Source: Dipteris shenzhenensis
Taxonomy: Eukaryota > Polypodiophyta > Polypodiopsida > Gleicheniales
Direction: 5' to 3' (one strand)
Assembly (NCBI GenBank): GCA_047967505.1
Contig: CM106541.1
Length of the DNA: 64,000 bases
Shown here one piece after another: positions 1-11,879 of the stretch. How positions within the stretch are numbered: the first letter of the stretch is position 1; each line of letters begins with the position of its first letter. The notes under the pieces were generated by a model. The model was not told where the DNA came from and made no database searches. It saw only the letters and a program-made list of their open reading frames with translations. Position numbers and translations under genes: made by a program.

Positions 1-741
1 GCCGTTTGATTTATGTATATGACATGACCCCATTTGGATTTGTAAGTCATATATATATATATGTATATGTATGTATGTATGTATGTACATGCATATATAT
101 ACATACATACATACATACAAACATCAAAAGTAAGACCCCATTGGTTTCCCATGTCATGCATTTTGTTGTCTCATGAGCATAAGAACAAGCACTTGTGTTC
201 TTTACCTTTCTTTGCAATGGGGGTCTTGATTTTGGGGGGGTATGCCAAAAATTGATCAACAACATTATTTGATGAATATAGTTTTAGTTGATGGAGAAAA
301 TGGACATGAAAACCATCTAAAGTGGATCTTGCCGTTCGATTTGATATATGACATGACCCCATTTGGATATGCAAGTCCAAAGATACAGGGTACTACTTTT
401 AGGGCCTGAATGCCTAAAATAGGCAGCGCGTTAACGCGCTGTCTATTTCATGCATTTAGGCCTTAAAATTAGGACCCCATTGTGTTGCCAATGGGGTCCT
501 ACTTTTAAGGCCTAAATGCATGAAATAGGTAGCGCGTTAACGCGCTACCTATTTTAGGCATTCAGGCCCTAAAAGTAGGGCCCCATATCTTTGGACTTAC
601 AAATCCAAATAGGATCATGTCATATATCAAATGGAACGACAAGAACCAATTTAGATGGTTTTCATGTCCATTTTCTCCATATATCAAAATTGTATGCATC
701 AATATATACATCAATATATACATATATGCATCAACATATAC

Positions 742-818
<77 letters not shown>

Positions 819-1180
819 CACACACACACATACATACATACATTTATACATACATACATAAATACATACATACAAACATCAAAAGTAAGACCCCATTGGT
901 TGCCTATGTCATGCATTTTATTGTCTCATGAGCATAAGAACAAGCACTTGTGTTCCTTACCTTTCTTTGCAATGGGGGTCTTGATTTTGGTGGGGTATGC
1001 TAAAAATTGATCAACAACATTATTTGATGCATATAGTTTTAGTAGTTTTAGTACACATACATACATACATACATACATATGTGTGTGTGTGTACATACAT
1101 ACATGGATGCATGCATGCATGCATACATACATACATACATACATATTGATGCATATAGTTTTACTAGATGGGGAAAATAG
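1..1180. repeat. TATG/CATA microsatellite complex with direct repeats
   Basis: Tetranucleotide TATG/CATA and dinucleotide TA/CA arrays lie at about 55-118, 740-870 and 1050-1145. Two direct copies of a roughly 170-bp unit flank the central foldback, at about 112-290 and 876-1045; both contain the same block beginning CAAAAGTAAGACCCCATTGG. A partial copy of the foldback arm is present at 1-55. The short ORFs here are translations of simple repeats and no gene is visible. Confidence 0.85.
291..680. repeat. Foldback (hairpin) element, 191-bp arms
   Basis: Positions 291-481 and 490-680 are imperfect inverted copies of each other separated by an 8-base spacer, so the single strand could fold into a stem of about 190 bp. 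Each arm contains the perfect 16-base palindrome AGCGCGTTAACGCGCT (425-440 and 531-546). No ORF lies within it. The structure resembles a MITE or foldback transposon, but I cannot define terminal target duplications. Confidence 0.75.
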
Positions 1181-1278
1181 GCCCTACTCTGATTTTTGTG
1201 GAGAGACACAACTAGACAAATAGAGCAAGTCCAAGGGGTCGCTGGGGACACCTCTCGGCAAATGGAGATGCCCGGTAT

Positions 1279-1766
1279 GCAATTTTAGCACCAATTTTGG
1301 GATGTAAGCTGCATAGTCATGTCCAAAAAAAGTTGTCAATTCTTGCATTAAATGTAGGGTGGTGAATATATCCTATTCCGTCATGGGGCCGGAGAAGACG
1401 GAGGCAAAAAATTGAACCTCCAAAAAGACTTCTTTTACCAGTCTATGGGGACCGTGGCTCTTACTAGTGTTGAGAGTGGACAAGATAGCTACCGTTGGTG
1501 TGATATGGGAATCTCCCAATCTGCAACTTTAGCACCAATTTTGGGATGTAAACTACATAGTCAGGTCCAAAAAAGTTGTGTCAATTCTTGCATTAAATGT
1601 AGGGTGATGAATATATCCTATTTCATCAGGGGGCCTGCAGAAGACGGAGGGAAAAATTTGAACCTCCAAAAAGATTTATTTTACTGGTCTATGGGGCCTA
1701 GCTCTTACTAGCATTGAGAGTGGACAAGATAGCTACTACTGGCGTGATATGGGAATCTCCGAGTCT
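1279..1766. repeat. Tandem duplication, 244-bp unit
   Basis: Two adjacent copies, 1279-1522 and 1523-1766, share most bases, for example the block around GCACCAATTTTGGGATGTAA and the block ending GTGATATGGGAATCTCC. Short ORFs inside are not conserved between the copies, so it reads as non-coding DNA. Confidence 0.85.
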
Positions 1767-3759
1767 CAAGTTTTGGGGTACATGAAATTATATCATGCTA
1801 ACAGTAACTCTAAGAGGTTCCAAAGGCAGGCAACATTCTTCATCATAGCTAACTCAAATGCAAGGTAGTGAAAATGCCAAGAGATTTGCTAGGTAGCATT
1901 GATTTTGGGAAGGGATATGATGATACTTTGTTGTGTTATGTAGGATATTAATTTCCATTAAATTTGGGACATGTTAGATATAACTTCATAAAATCCTAAG
2001 TCATGAAATTAATACATTACAAGTTCAAGCATAAATAATAGTTGTGAAGTTAATGCATTAAATATTCAAGCCTAAAGAAGAATTAATCAAGACCTAATGC
2101 ACCGTACCAGAGACTTTGGCCTTACCCTCATTCCATAGACTTGCCAACGTAAGGCCAAAATTTTCATTCTTAAGAATATGTGGAAAGACCTTACATTTGG
2201 CCCACTTTTGGCGAAAAAAATTCATTCTAAAGAATAGGTGGAGTGAAATTGTGTTTGATAAATACAAATCAATGCTCAAGTTTGAACATTATTAAATAAA
2301 GGTATCCTTTTGAAGATATTGGAACACATGAGAGAAATAATATTGAAGATACATGAATTTTTAGACATACTATTAAAGACAAACGAACATATAATGGATG
2401 AAATCCTATTGATGATACATGAATTTTCAATAGAACTGTTATTCAAAAGATTTGATGGATTGAATGTAGCTTTAATACATTATCCCTTTTACAAGGGTGT
2501 TTGAGTTTAAGGCTTGAAACATAAGAATGAATTTGTGTTGAAGCCTAGTGGTTTGTTAAGGATATGTGAAACTTGAAGTAAAAGTACTTACAATGGAAGG
2601 GATTATATCAAGATCCTATTAAGGACATGTGAACATATAGTAGAATAATTCTACATAAAATCAGTGGATCAAACTTAATGGCTCAAAAGCAAAAAGGGAT
2701 GATGGTGCAACCTAGGGGCTACTCTACGGCACTATGGCAGCAATCTTTGTAGTTACTATTAAAGGTAGTGTAACTTTTTTGTCAAGGAAAGAGACGCAAA
2801 CCACTCCACATGACCTAGATTTGTATGACCTAGGTTGCACCGACTTGTTTCTTTCATGGATAAAAAGTGACCCTTAGGTGATGCTATAGCACTCCCTTTT
2901 TTGGTCCATTATTATAGCACAATTGGGGCCTTTTGACCTAATACTAGCTACCCATCAAATATTTGTTGTAGATGTTAGGGGTAATTACCGAACTACTAGT
3001 GGTAGTTTTATCACCACCATTAGTAATTTTATTTGAGTGTTCCTTAATGGTAGTTCTCCTACTACTACATACAATATTACCAATAGTAGTCCTAATCCCA
3101 ATGATAGTACACATAATATTATTACGACCGTCCAACTTTAATCATCATTATATCTATGAATGCATATATATAGGTCTATCTATATACCTATTTATTCGTC
3201 ATCCAATATGTTTGCATTTATTTTTGGTGCTTTGCTTACTTTGAAACTAAAGATAATGTGATTTCATTATTGTTTGCATTCTTGTCAAACATGAGGAGCT
3301 GGAATGCATAAGAGTTGGGAGGCACATTATAATTTCTATGCAGATTTGAGCCATTGAATAGCCTATTGATTCTGATTGTTTTCTTTCTTATTAAATCCTT
3401 AATTTGGTTATTTCACACCGAACATCGCCATATCAATTCTTTTTTTTTTTGTTCTAGTAATGTCCTATCGCAGCATAGTCTAGGGTTGATCAAACAAGAT
3501 AAATGGGTGCTCACATTTAATATATTTTTGAGAGTCAGAGGATAGTGGCTATAGACTACAAAATCATCACTTTGAATAAATTTGGCAAGATTCTTCTGAT
3601 AGAGGGAATAATTTCTATTGCACTAAAGATGAAAGAAAATTATCAAAAGGCTGATACAAGGCTCAAAATCACACTGGTGCTACTAGGCTTAATAGTCGTA
3701 GGCTAGTAGTAGTACTAGTGTATTTACTAAGTAGTGTGCATGCCTCTCCTCATTAAAAT
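1767..3759. other. AT-rich stretch without recognisable gene
   Basis: I see no ORF with recognisable protein similarity. A 12-base inverted repeat (GTGCAACCTAGG at 2705-2716, its complement at 2829-2840) may mark a small decayed element. Confidence 0.5.
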
Positions 3760-3918
3760 TAATAGTCTTCAAAAATATATAATACATAAGTCAAAATATT
3801 CTAATTAGTTTTATCATCCTAATGTTGAAACTGACTTAAATTCATAGTCTTCAAAAAGGTATAATACATAAGTCAAAATATTCCAATTAGTTTTATTGTC
3901 CTCATGTCGAAACTGACT
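3760..3918. repeat. Tandem duplication of about 77-80 bp
   Basis: Two adjacent similar copies begin near 3760 and 3840, both with ATAGTCTTCAAAAA followed by ATAATACATAAGTC and ending in GAAACTGACTT. Non-coding. Confidence 0.75.
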
Positions 3919-3970
3919 TTCTCTTCCTTCGTCTCCTATGAGCTTCAAACCTTTAATCCATTAATCTCTC

Positions 3971-4330
3971 AAATAGTAAGAATGGTCTTGTATTAAGAGA
4001 CGATGATATCTAAAGTGATCTACAAATACTAAGAATGGTCTTATATTAAGAGGTGATGATATCTCAAGTGTTATACAAACCGTAAGAATTGTTTTGCATT
4101 AAAAGGTGATGATATCTCAAGTGTTCTACAAATAGTAAGAATGGTTCAAGTGTTCTACAAAAGTATTAGGTACCTCTTAGTGGCTGAAGGGAAGGAGTGA
4201 TGATATCTCAAGTGTTCTACAAATAGTAAGAATGGTCTTGTATTAAGAGGTGATGATATCTCAAGTGTTCTACAAATAGTAATAATGGTTTTGTATTAGG
4301 AGGTGATGATATCTCAAGTGTTCTATAAAA
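3971..4330. repeat. 53-bp minisatellite
   Basis: Units start at 3971, 4024, 4077, 4130, 4221 and 4274. The spacing is exactly 53 bp except for one 91-bp interval, where a related sequence (again seen at 4327-4365) is inserted. Each unit carries GTAAGAATGGT and GATGATATCTCAAGTGTTCT. Units abut directly with no unique spacers, so this is not a CRISPR array. Confidence 0.85.
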
Positions 4331-4980
4331 CTATTAGATACCTCTTAGTGGTTGAAGGGAAGGGGTTATGGGCAAAATCTCTAGGAACTACAGGATGGTT
4401 GCAAGAACAATTTTGAATGTCATAAATGACACTTGGGTTTTTCAACATATGGGTGAACTATTTTTAAACATTTTCTTTCATGGTTGATAACACTTTTAAT
4501 AAGAAGAACCATTTTGAATGTCATAAGTGTTGATGCAATCCCATGCTATGAAGTCTACAGACAGTTTTTTTTCCCCACATATGGGTGAAGTGATGTTTAC
4601 ATTACTAAGTTCAACATATCAAGCAACGCATTTGTTTTGATTATTGAAGGAGTTTGATAATAAGACCCATTTCAAATGCAAAAGAATTGTTGTATCAGTA
4701 ATGGAATCCGCTTTGGAGTGGAAATTCGGTTTCTTTCAAACCACATACTATTGTTGCATAATGTGAGTATGGCTCCAATTGGAAGTTAAGGTAGGCTATA
4801 ATTCGCAATATTGGTATAGTTACACATAGTAACATAAGTTTTATTTTTGACAATCTTCCCAAATAGTGGTTTCCACAAAGCTATGTTGAATACCTCGATA
4901 AGGAAATTGTGGAAAAGCTCGCTCGCTTTTTTGGGCCATCTCGCTTTTCCTCGCTCGCTCTATCGACTGCCTCCAAGATG
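4331..4980. other. Non-coding stretch before the copia remnant
   Basis: No ORF or RNA gene is recognised. Similarity to copia reverse transcriptase begins only near 4981. Confidence 0.5.
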
Positions 4981-6222
4981 GTCACAGGTGATGATGTGCC
5001 TAGGTACAAGGCCCGTTTGGTCGCTAAAGGGTTCAAGCAAGAGAAGGGTGTGAACTTCAATGAGATATTCTCTCCAGTTGTGAAGATGACCACACTTAGA
5101 TGCATGCTTGGACTAGTGGGAGCAAAGGATATGGAGCTTATGCAGATGGATGTCAAGACAACTTTCTTGCATGGGGATCTGCATGAGGAAATTTACATGG
5201 TGCAGCTGGAAGGCTTTGAAGAAAAGGGCAAAGAGCATTTAATTTGCAAGCTAAAGAAGAGTCTCTATGGTCTTAAGCAAGCGCCTAGAGAATGGTATAA
5301 GAAGTTTGATGCTTTCATTCAGTCCCAGGGTTTTAGAAGGAGTGAAATTGATCACTGCCTCTACACTAAAAGGACTAAGGATAATAGCTTGATACTCCTG
5401 GCACTATATGTGGATGATATGCTATTGGCTAGCAAGAATACTTATGAGCTAGATGCATTAAAGGCCAAGTTGCATGAGGCCTTTGATATGAAGGATTTGG
5501 AACTTGCAGGTCATATTCTTGGTATGTGCATCACGCGTGATTGGAGTAGGAAACTCCTTTGGCTTTCACAGAAGGAGTATGTTACAAAAGTATTGCAGCA
5601 TTTCAATATGGAGGGGGGGAAGGCAGTGAGTACTCCATTGCCTCCATATGTGAAACTAAGTCATACAGATAGTCCCAAATTAGATGAGGAGAGGGCCATG
5701 ATGGCCAAGGTTCCTTATGCATCAGTGGTTGGGAGCCTTATGTATGCTATGATAGCTACTAGACCAAACATTGCATTTACAATGGGAGTTGTTAGCCGGT
5801 ATATGGCTAATCCAGGAAAGAGGCATTGGAGGTAGTTAAGTGCATCATGAGGTACATGAAGGGTATCAAGGAGATGTTCATCTACTTCGATAGAGGAGAC
5901 ATGCGTGTACTTGGGTACATAGATTCAGACTATGCAGGGCATGTGGATAGTAGGAGATCGACTTTTGGTTATGTGTTCACCTTTGCAGGTGGTGCAGTGT
6001 TGTGGATGTCTCATGCACAGAAGTGCGTTGCTTTGTCTACCACAAAGGCTGAGTATGTTGCAGCCACATAGGGTTGCAAGGAGGCTATATGGCTTGATCG
6101 GCTAGTGGGAGATTTAGGGATTCATACAGGTGTACCGACATTGCATAGTGATTCCATGAGTGCTATTCAGCTAGCATGGAATTCGGTCTTTCATGCAAAG
6201 ACCAAACACATTAAGGTCAGGT
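4981..6222 (+). pseudogene. Ty1/copia pol remnant B-prime, 5' part (RT/RNase H)
   Basis: This encodes the reverse transcriptase and RNase H part of a copia polyprotein closely resembling the element at 21,030-25,140. Visible landmarks are RYKARLVAKGFKQEKG, the DVKTTFLHGD core, LYGLKQAPREW, the catalytic YVDD, and LSTTKAEYVAAT of RNase H. It is broken: the 5' end (gag, protease, integrase) is missing, a one-base deletion near 5825 shifts the frame, and an in-frame TAG stands at 6069-6071 where the relative has GAG. Similarity runs on to the conserved KTKHI..RYH and stops exactly at the insertion of element A; the remaining codons resume after 11,361. Confidence 0.9.
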
Positions 6223-6227
6223 ACCAT
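6223..6227. repeat. Target-site duplication ACCAT, left copy
   Basis: ACCAT directly precedes the TG of the element A LTR. The same five bases follow the CA of the 3' LTR at 11,357-11,361. The flanking B-type sequence reads through when element A is removed. Confidence 0.9.
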
Positions 6228-6376
6228 TGTTGAGATATCAAGCTCTACCCCCGATATATCTCCTGGATGACTATCATTTATGTCACCGCCTATGTTAGTT
6301 GTACTCGTGGCGTAGTTAGACTACCACGTATGTTTTTGGTTTGGGTTCACATATGAACCACGTATTCTAGGTTTTG
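6228..6376 (+). repeat. 5' LTR of element A, truncated
   Basis: These 149 bases match 11,059-11,207 with one difference seen (GTGGCGTAG versus GTGGTGTAG). After GGTTTTG the two copies diverge at once, so the remaining half of this LTR has been deleted or replaced. Confidence 0.88.
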
Positions 6377-6741
6377 CCCTCGGTGACTTTATTTTTCTGA
6401 TTTGAGGCCGTTTCGGGGCCCGTTTTGAAGGCGGAAGTTCTTCGCAGGTACTCAGAAAAAGGCCCTGTTTTTTGCTGTGCGACCACTGCGCGGCTAGTCA
6501 GTGGAAAGGTGCCACAGAAATTGCATCGTATGCCTGTGTGCAGAGATATTGGGAGTTGCAGATTCATGCCTGTTGCCTGTTGATGCAAAATCGTCACTAG
6601 GAAGTGACTGTGTGGTGAAATACCACTTTCGTCAGTGTTGCGGATCTGCCCCTGTGAGGCTGTTTGCAGAAGTTTTGCTATTTGCCCTTGTGAGGCATTT
6701 GCTGTGTTTACAGGTTGCTGTTGCAATTCGTGATTTATAAA
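6377..6741 (+). other. Leader of element A
   Basis: Untranslated sequence lies between the truncated LTR and the gag start. No primer-binding site of the TGGTATCAGAGC type is visible, consistent with deletion of the LTR end. Confidence 0.6.
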
Positions 6742-9700
6742 ATGTCTGAGAATCTGTCTACCATTGTCAGTGAGAAGCTTGACAAGAACAACTTCCAAGC
6801 ATGGAAGTTCAGGATGACAAACTTCCTTATGGGAAAGGGAGTTTGGGAGTACATCAGTGGTGAAACTGCAGAACCAGTGTTGGGTGCTGCTCCCACTCCT
6901 GCTGAATTGAAGGCCTTTAAAGAATGGCATGAAAAAGCCAGAAAATGCTTGTATTGGCTGTCTGTTAGCATTTCAGATTCTATGATTGTGCATATACAGG
7001 ATGTAGAGACACCTAAGGAGGCATGGGATACATTGGTGAAGCTGTATAGCACAAATACCAAAGCATGAAAGATGCAGCTAAAGCAGGAGTTGCACAATGT
7101 GCAAAGGAAAAATATGAATATAAATGAGTATTCCTTGAAGGTGAAAGGCCTTGCAGATTCCCTTGCCTCCATTGGAGCACCTGTTGATGATGAGGACTTA
7201 GTGTCCGTGACCTTGAATGGTCTTGGGAAAGATTATGCACAGTTTCGGACATCCATTGGAGTCCGTGAAACATTTCCTGATTTTCAGGAACTTATTGCTC
7301 TCTTGCTGAGTGAAGAGCAAAGGAATGGTGGTTGAGCCACCTCAACTTCTCAAGAGACTGCTTTCTACTCGAATACAGGTAGAGGCAGGGGTAGAGGAAG
7401 AGGCCGTTTTGGTGGCCGTGCAGGAAATCAGAACCAACAGCAACAACAGGAAAACCAGTCCTATGGAGGAGGACGTGGTAGTTCTAGAGGCAGGGGGAGC
7501 CAAAGAGGCCGTGGTTCATGGCAAAGGAACCAGCAAGTAAATAGCAGCACAGAATGCTATTATTGTGGAAAGCCTGGACACAAGGAGAATACATGCTATA
7601 AAAAACAGAATGACATCAAAAGTGGGAAGTTGCAGCAAAGCAACTATGCATCATCAAGTGGGCATGGTGACGACAGAAATGAGCACCTTTTTGTGATGCA
7701 GCATATGGTTAACTCCATGTCAGGAGATGCTGCAGCTTGCAATGATGTTTGGTATGTTGATTCAGGTGCCTCTAACCACATGACCAGTCATGGTGAGTGG
7801 TTTCATGATGTTAGAAATTTGGATAAGCCAGGTTATGTTGAAACAGGTGATGATATTGCGCACCCAATTACGCAGGTTGGTAAAGTGCCATTGGCTATGC
7901 AGGATGGCAAAACAAAGTACTTGGCAGATGTACTTCATGTTCCAAAAATCACTAAGAACCTGGTTTCAGTTGGCCAGATGGTTGAGCAAGGTCTGCAGGT
8001 TAGATTTAATCCTGATGGATGCTTTGTTGAGGACTTGAAAAATAAGTGCCGCTTGGTTGCGAAAGGCAACAAAAATGGCAGAATGTTCACCTTGGATGTT
8101 GATATGCCTGAGGTGAAAGCTGCTATGTTTGCGCATGGGAGAGGTGTCATTGCAGATATTGAGATATGGCACAAGCGCATTGGGCACGTGAATATACAAA
8201 GGCTGAAATCTATGCAAACGAAAAACATTGTTGCAGGTTTGCCTAAATTCAGAGTTGAGGGAATGCAAAAGGTATGTGAAGCATGCCAAATGGGTAAGCA
8301 GGCCAGACATGCATTTCCCAAAAATGCTAAGGTGAGCAGAAGACCTTTGGAAGTGATCCATTCAGATGTTTGGACAACCAAAGCTGCTTCTATTGGTGGA
8401 TGCCATTATTATGTGACGTTTATTGATGACTACACTAGGAAGGTGTGGGTTTATTTTATGAAGCACAAAAGTGAAGTGTTCAGCCATTTCAAGGCTTTTA
8501 AGGCCATGGTTGAAAAAGAAAAAGGTGTGCATATTAAAGTGCTAAGATCTGATGGAGGGGGAGAGTACTTTTCAAAAGAATTTTGTGAATATCTGAAAGA
8601 ACAGGGAATTCAAAGGAAGTACTCATGCAGGTCTACCCCTCAGCAGAATGGGGTTGCAGAGAAAGGAAGAACAGGCATATTGCAGAAGTAGGACGGGCGA
8701 TCCTAAATGAGAAAAACATGCCTGATTATTTTTGGGCTGAAGCAGTAGCAACTGCTGTTTATATTATGAACAGAACCCCCACTGCAGCTGTCCATGGCAT
8801 GACGCCTGAAGAAATGTATACAGGCCAAAAACCAGATATTTCTCACTTGAAGGTATTTGGTTGCATAGCTTATGTTCATGTTCCTGATGAGAAGAGAACA
8901 AAGCTGGATCCAAAGGCAGAAAAATGCATCTTTATTGGATATGCTCTGCACCAGAAAGGGTATCGCTGTTATAACCCTTCCACCCGCAAAATGCAAGTGA
9001 GCAGAGATGTTGTTTTTGATGAAATGAGCAGCTAGTATGCACCAACTGTTATGGTAGGAGATGCAGATGCAGGAAATGGGAATGCTGCAATAAATCCAGA
9101 GCAGCAATCTCAAGCCTTGAGTGGACCCAGAGAGTCCTCTACTAGTGGATCTAATGCATGGACAGGGAGATTGAGATCTAGTGAATCGTCACATGATGGC
9201 AGTCCTGATAGTGTTGTGCAGGTATCACATAAGGGAAAAGAAAAAGTGGACCATGCTCCAGTGTTTGATGTGTCTGCTGGTAGCTCTCATGTTGATGGAG
9301 AGTCAAGCGGCTCTGAAATGAGCCTTGATGAGGAACTTGGGATTCCTTCTGTTGTTACACCTGGTGCAAGGAAAAGCAGGCATGATTTAAAGACTCCTTC
9401 AACTGATCCAGTTGTACGGAGGTCCATCGTATTAAGTATCCAGTTGACAGGCTGAGATATGATGGGTATACAGCACATCACTATGCTTATATGGTCAAGG
9501 TTCTAGAGGAGCCAGAGCCCACATGTTTTGAGGATGCAGCAGGGCATAAAAATTGGGAAGCAGCTATGGATGAAGAGATGGCTGCCTTGGATGCAAACCA
9601 CACTTGGGATTTGATGCCTTTGCCTCATGATAAGAAGGCTATTGGCTGCAAGTGGGTTTACAAAGTAAAGCACAATGCTGATGGGTCTGTTAGCAAGTAC

Positions 9701-11101
9701 AAGGCAAGATTGGTTGCCAAAGGTTTTGCACAGACATATGGAATTGACTATGAGGAAACTTTCAGCCCAGTTGCAAGGATGGCAACCGTGAGAGCAGTAA
9801 TTGCTATGGCTGCTGCAAAGGGATGGTCTTTGCATCAGATGGATGTGAAAAATGCCTTCTTGCATGGTGATTTGCAGGAAAAGGTTTATATGATGCAGCC
9901 AGAAGGTTATGAGGATAATTTACACCCCGATTTTGTATGCAGGTTGCGCAAAGCCTTGTATGGCTTAAAACAGGCGCCGAGGGCATGGTCAGACAAGATA
10001 GGGCAATATCTTGTCACTATTGGATTTCAGATTTCCAATTCAGATTTTTCACTTTATGTGAAAAGGACAAACAGAGGGATTGTGCTTATAGTCATCTATG
10101 TTGATGACTTGATTATTACAGGTGATAGTGATGCAGACATTAATGAAGTGAAGCTGCTGTTGAAGCAGAAATTTGAGATGAAGGATTTGGGAGAGCTGCG
10201 TTACTTCTTGGGCATTGAGGTTATTAGATCCCCGAGTGGGATATGGCTGTTGCAAAGGCAATACGGTTTGGACATGCTGTCCAAATATGGGATGACAGGC
10301 TGTAAGCCTATTTCTGTTCCATTGGAGCAGAATGTGAAGCTCAATGCAGAGACAGGTGAGCTTCTTGAAGATATTACTATGTACAGGCGCATAGTAGGTA
10401 GCTTGATTTACATGACTATAACCAAACCAGATTTGAGCTATGCTGTGGGGCTGGTAAGTCAGTTTATGCAGGCACCGAGGAAGCCACATTTGGATGCGGC
10501 TAGGCGCATACTGCGGTATGTGAAGTCCACATTGCATTATGGACTGTTTTATGAAGCTGGGTGTGCATTACAGGTACATGGATACACAAATGCTGACTGG
10601 GCTGGTAGTGTCTCAGACAGGAGATCTACTAGTGGTTTTATGTTTTCCCTTGGGAGTGGTGCCATCAGTTGGAGCAGCAAGAAGCAGCCAACAGTTGCCT
10701 TGTCGAGCACAGAGGCTGAGTACAGGGGTGCAGCAATGGCTGCATGTGAGGTAGCTTGGTTACGGAAGGTACTTGCAGATATGGGACAGTCAGTTCATGC
10801 AGCAGTTGTCATTCATTGTGACAACATTAGCAGCATCATGCTTGCTAATAACCCAGTTTATCATGCTAGAACAAAGCACATTGAGGTGCATTATCACTTT
10901 GTGAGAGAGAAGGTTCTAGCTGGTGAGATTGATCTTGTCTATGTCAGCACTGAGGAGCAGGTGGCTGATATTTTTACGAAGGCATTGGGTACCGAGAAGC
11001 TTCGCAGATTTAGGAGCTTGCTTGGTGTACATGAGATGGATTTGAGCTTGAGGGGGAGTGTTGAGATATCAAGCTCTACCCCCGATATATCTCCTGGATG
11101 A
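6742..11101 (+). pseudogene. copia gag-pol of element A, disrupted
   Basis: A single gag-pol reading frame starts at ATG 6742. Visible parts in order: gag; a Gly/Arg-rich tail; a CCHC zinc knuckle CYYCGKPGHKENTC near 7555; protease motif WYVDSGASNHMT near 7750; integrase with its H-H-C-C region and LRSDGGGEYF; reverse transcriptase with YVDD near 10,100; and RNase H with LSSTEAEYRGA. In-frame stops occur at 7066-7068, 7333-7335 and 9033-9035, and frameshifts near 8655 and 9420. From 9491 the frame is open to 11,101, which is past the natural pol end and into the 3' LTR. The order integrase before reverse transcriptase identifies Ty1/copia. Confidence 0.93.
11044..11076 (+). promoter_or_regulatory. 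Inverted repeat spanning PPT/3' LTR junction, element A
   Basis: GAGCTTGA (11,044-11,051) pairs perfectly with TCAAGCTC (11,069-11,076). The 17-base loop holds the polypurine tract GGGGGAG and the first LTR bases TGTTGAGATA. The same arrangement with other stem sequences occurs in four other elements of this window. Confidence 0.75.
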
Positions 11102-11356
11102 CTATCATTTATGTCACCGCCTATGTTAGTTGTACTCGTGGTGTAGTTAGACTACCACGTATGTTTTTGGTTTGGGTTCACATATGAACCACGTATTCTA
11201 GGTTTTGACATATAGGGTATTTCCCTCTTCTATTGTATCCTTGTTGTGTGCAAAAGTGAAGAAAGGCTTCACCCTCCAACCTTGTGTCCTCTCTCTTTTG
11301 TGTGTTGTGAAGAAAGCTGAACTTGAGTCTCCTATCTCTCTCCCTTATTCTTTACA
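11059..11356 (+). repeat. 3' LTR of element A (298 bp)
   Basis: It begins TGTTGAGATATC directly after the polypurine tract and ends CTTTACA before the ACCAT duplication. TG and CA termini are present. Confidence 0.9.
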
Positions 11357-11811
11357 ACCATTTCATCAAGGTGATTAGATCACCAAGTGGGATACAGCTC
11401 TTGCAGAGGCAGTATGGATTGGACATGCTATCCAAATATGGGATGACAGGCTGTAAGCCTATTTCAGTTCCTTTGGAGCAGAATGTGAAGCTGAGCACAG
11501 ATGCATGTGAGCTTTTGGAAGACCCTACTATGTATAGACGCATAGTAGGAAGTTTGATTTATATGACTATTACCAGGCCAGCAGATCTAAGCTATGCTGT
11601 TGGATTGGTAAGTCAGTTTATGCAGGCTCCAAGGAAACCACATTTGGATGCGGCTAGACGCATACTCAGGTATGTGAAGTCCACAGTACTTGAGGACAAA
11701 CGCATAGAGCTTATCAAGGTTCATACAGATGATAACCCTGCAGATATGCTGACAAAGAGTCTAGCTAGTCAGCGGTTTGAGTATTATCATGTATTGATGG
11801 GCATTGGATAG
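11357..11811 (+). pseudogene. copia pol remnant B-prime, 3' part, with an A-type insert
   Basis: After the ACCAT duplication the B-type sequence resumes (TTCATCA, for the FI of the conserved FIRE) and ends with VLEDKRIELIKVHTDD and a stop at 11,809-11,811. Between these, 11,371-11,684 (314 bases) is not B-type. It matches element A reverse transcriptase/RNase H from VIRSPSG to VKST (10,220-10,530), with one extra codon, and stays in frame. The host copy was therefore chimeric, or gained this piece by template switching or gene conversion. Confidence 0.85.
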
Positions 11812-11848
11812 CATGCTCACTGGTTGTTCTCCCTTAAAGGCACATTGT

Positions 11849-11879
11849 CCTTTAAGTGGGAGGTTGTGGGCTGTAAAGG
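11849..11879 (+). promoter_or_regulatory. Inverted repeat spanning PPT/3' LTR junction, B-prime
   Basis: CCTTTA (11,849-11,854) can pair with TAAAGG (11,874-11,879). The 19-base loop contains the purine tract AGTGGGAGGT and the LTR start TGTGGGC. Confidence 0.55.

Larger units (their letters stand above)
6228..11356 (+). mobile_element. Ty1/copia retrotransposon A
   Basis: The element runs from TGTTGAGATATC (6228) to CTTTACA (11,356) and is flanked by ACCAT duplications. Order: truncated 5' LTR, leader, gag, protease, integrase, reverse transcriptase, RNase H (the copia order), polypurine tract GGGGGAG, and a 298-bp 3' LTR. The 5' LTR keeps only its first 149 bases, so the primer-binding site and the R/U5 region are lost. 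Those 149 bases differ from the 3' LTR at about one position, so insertion appears recent, yet the coding region already has several stops and frameshifts. The element sits inside an older copia copy of another family. Confidence 0.93.

Noticed and set aside
562-1251. ORFs rich in Tyr/Ile/His/Thr on both strands
   Set aside because: They are translations of TATG/CATA and TA/CA microsatellites, present in several frames at once.
3971-4330. Regular 53-bp repeats as a possible CRISPR array
   Set aside because: The units abut with no variable spacers, and the surrounding genome is eukaryotic.
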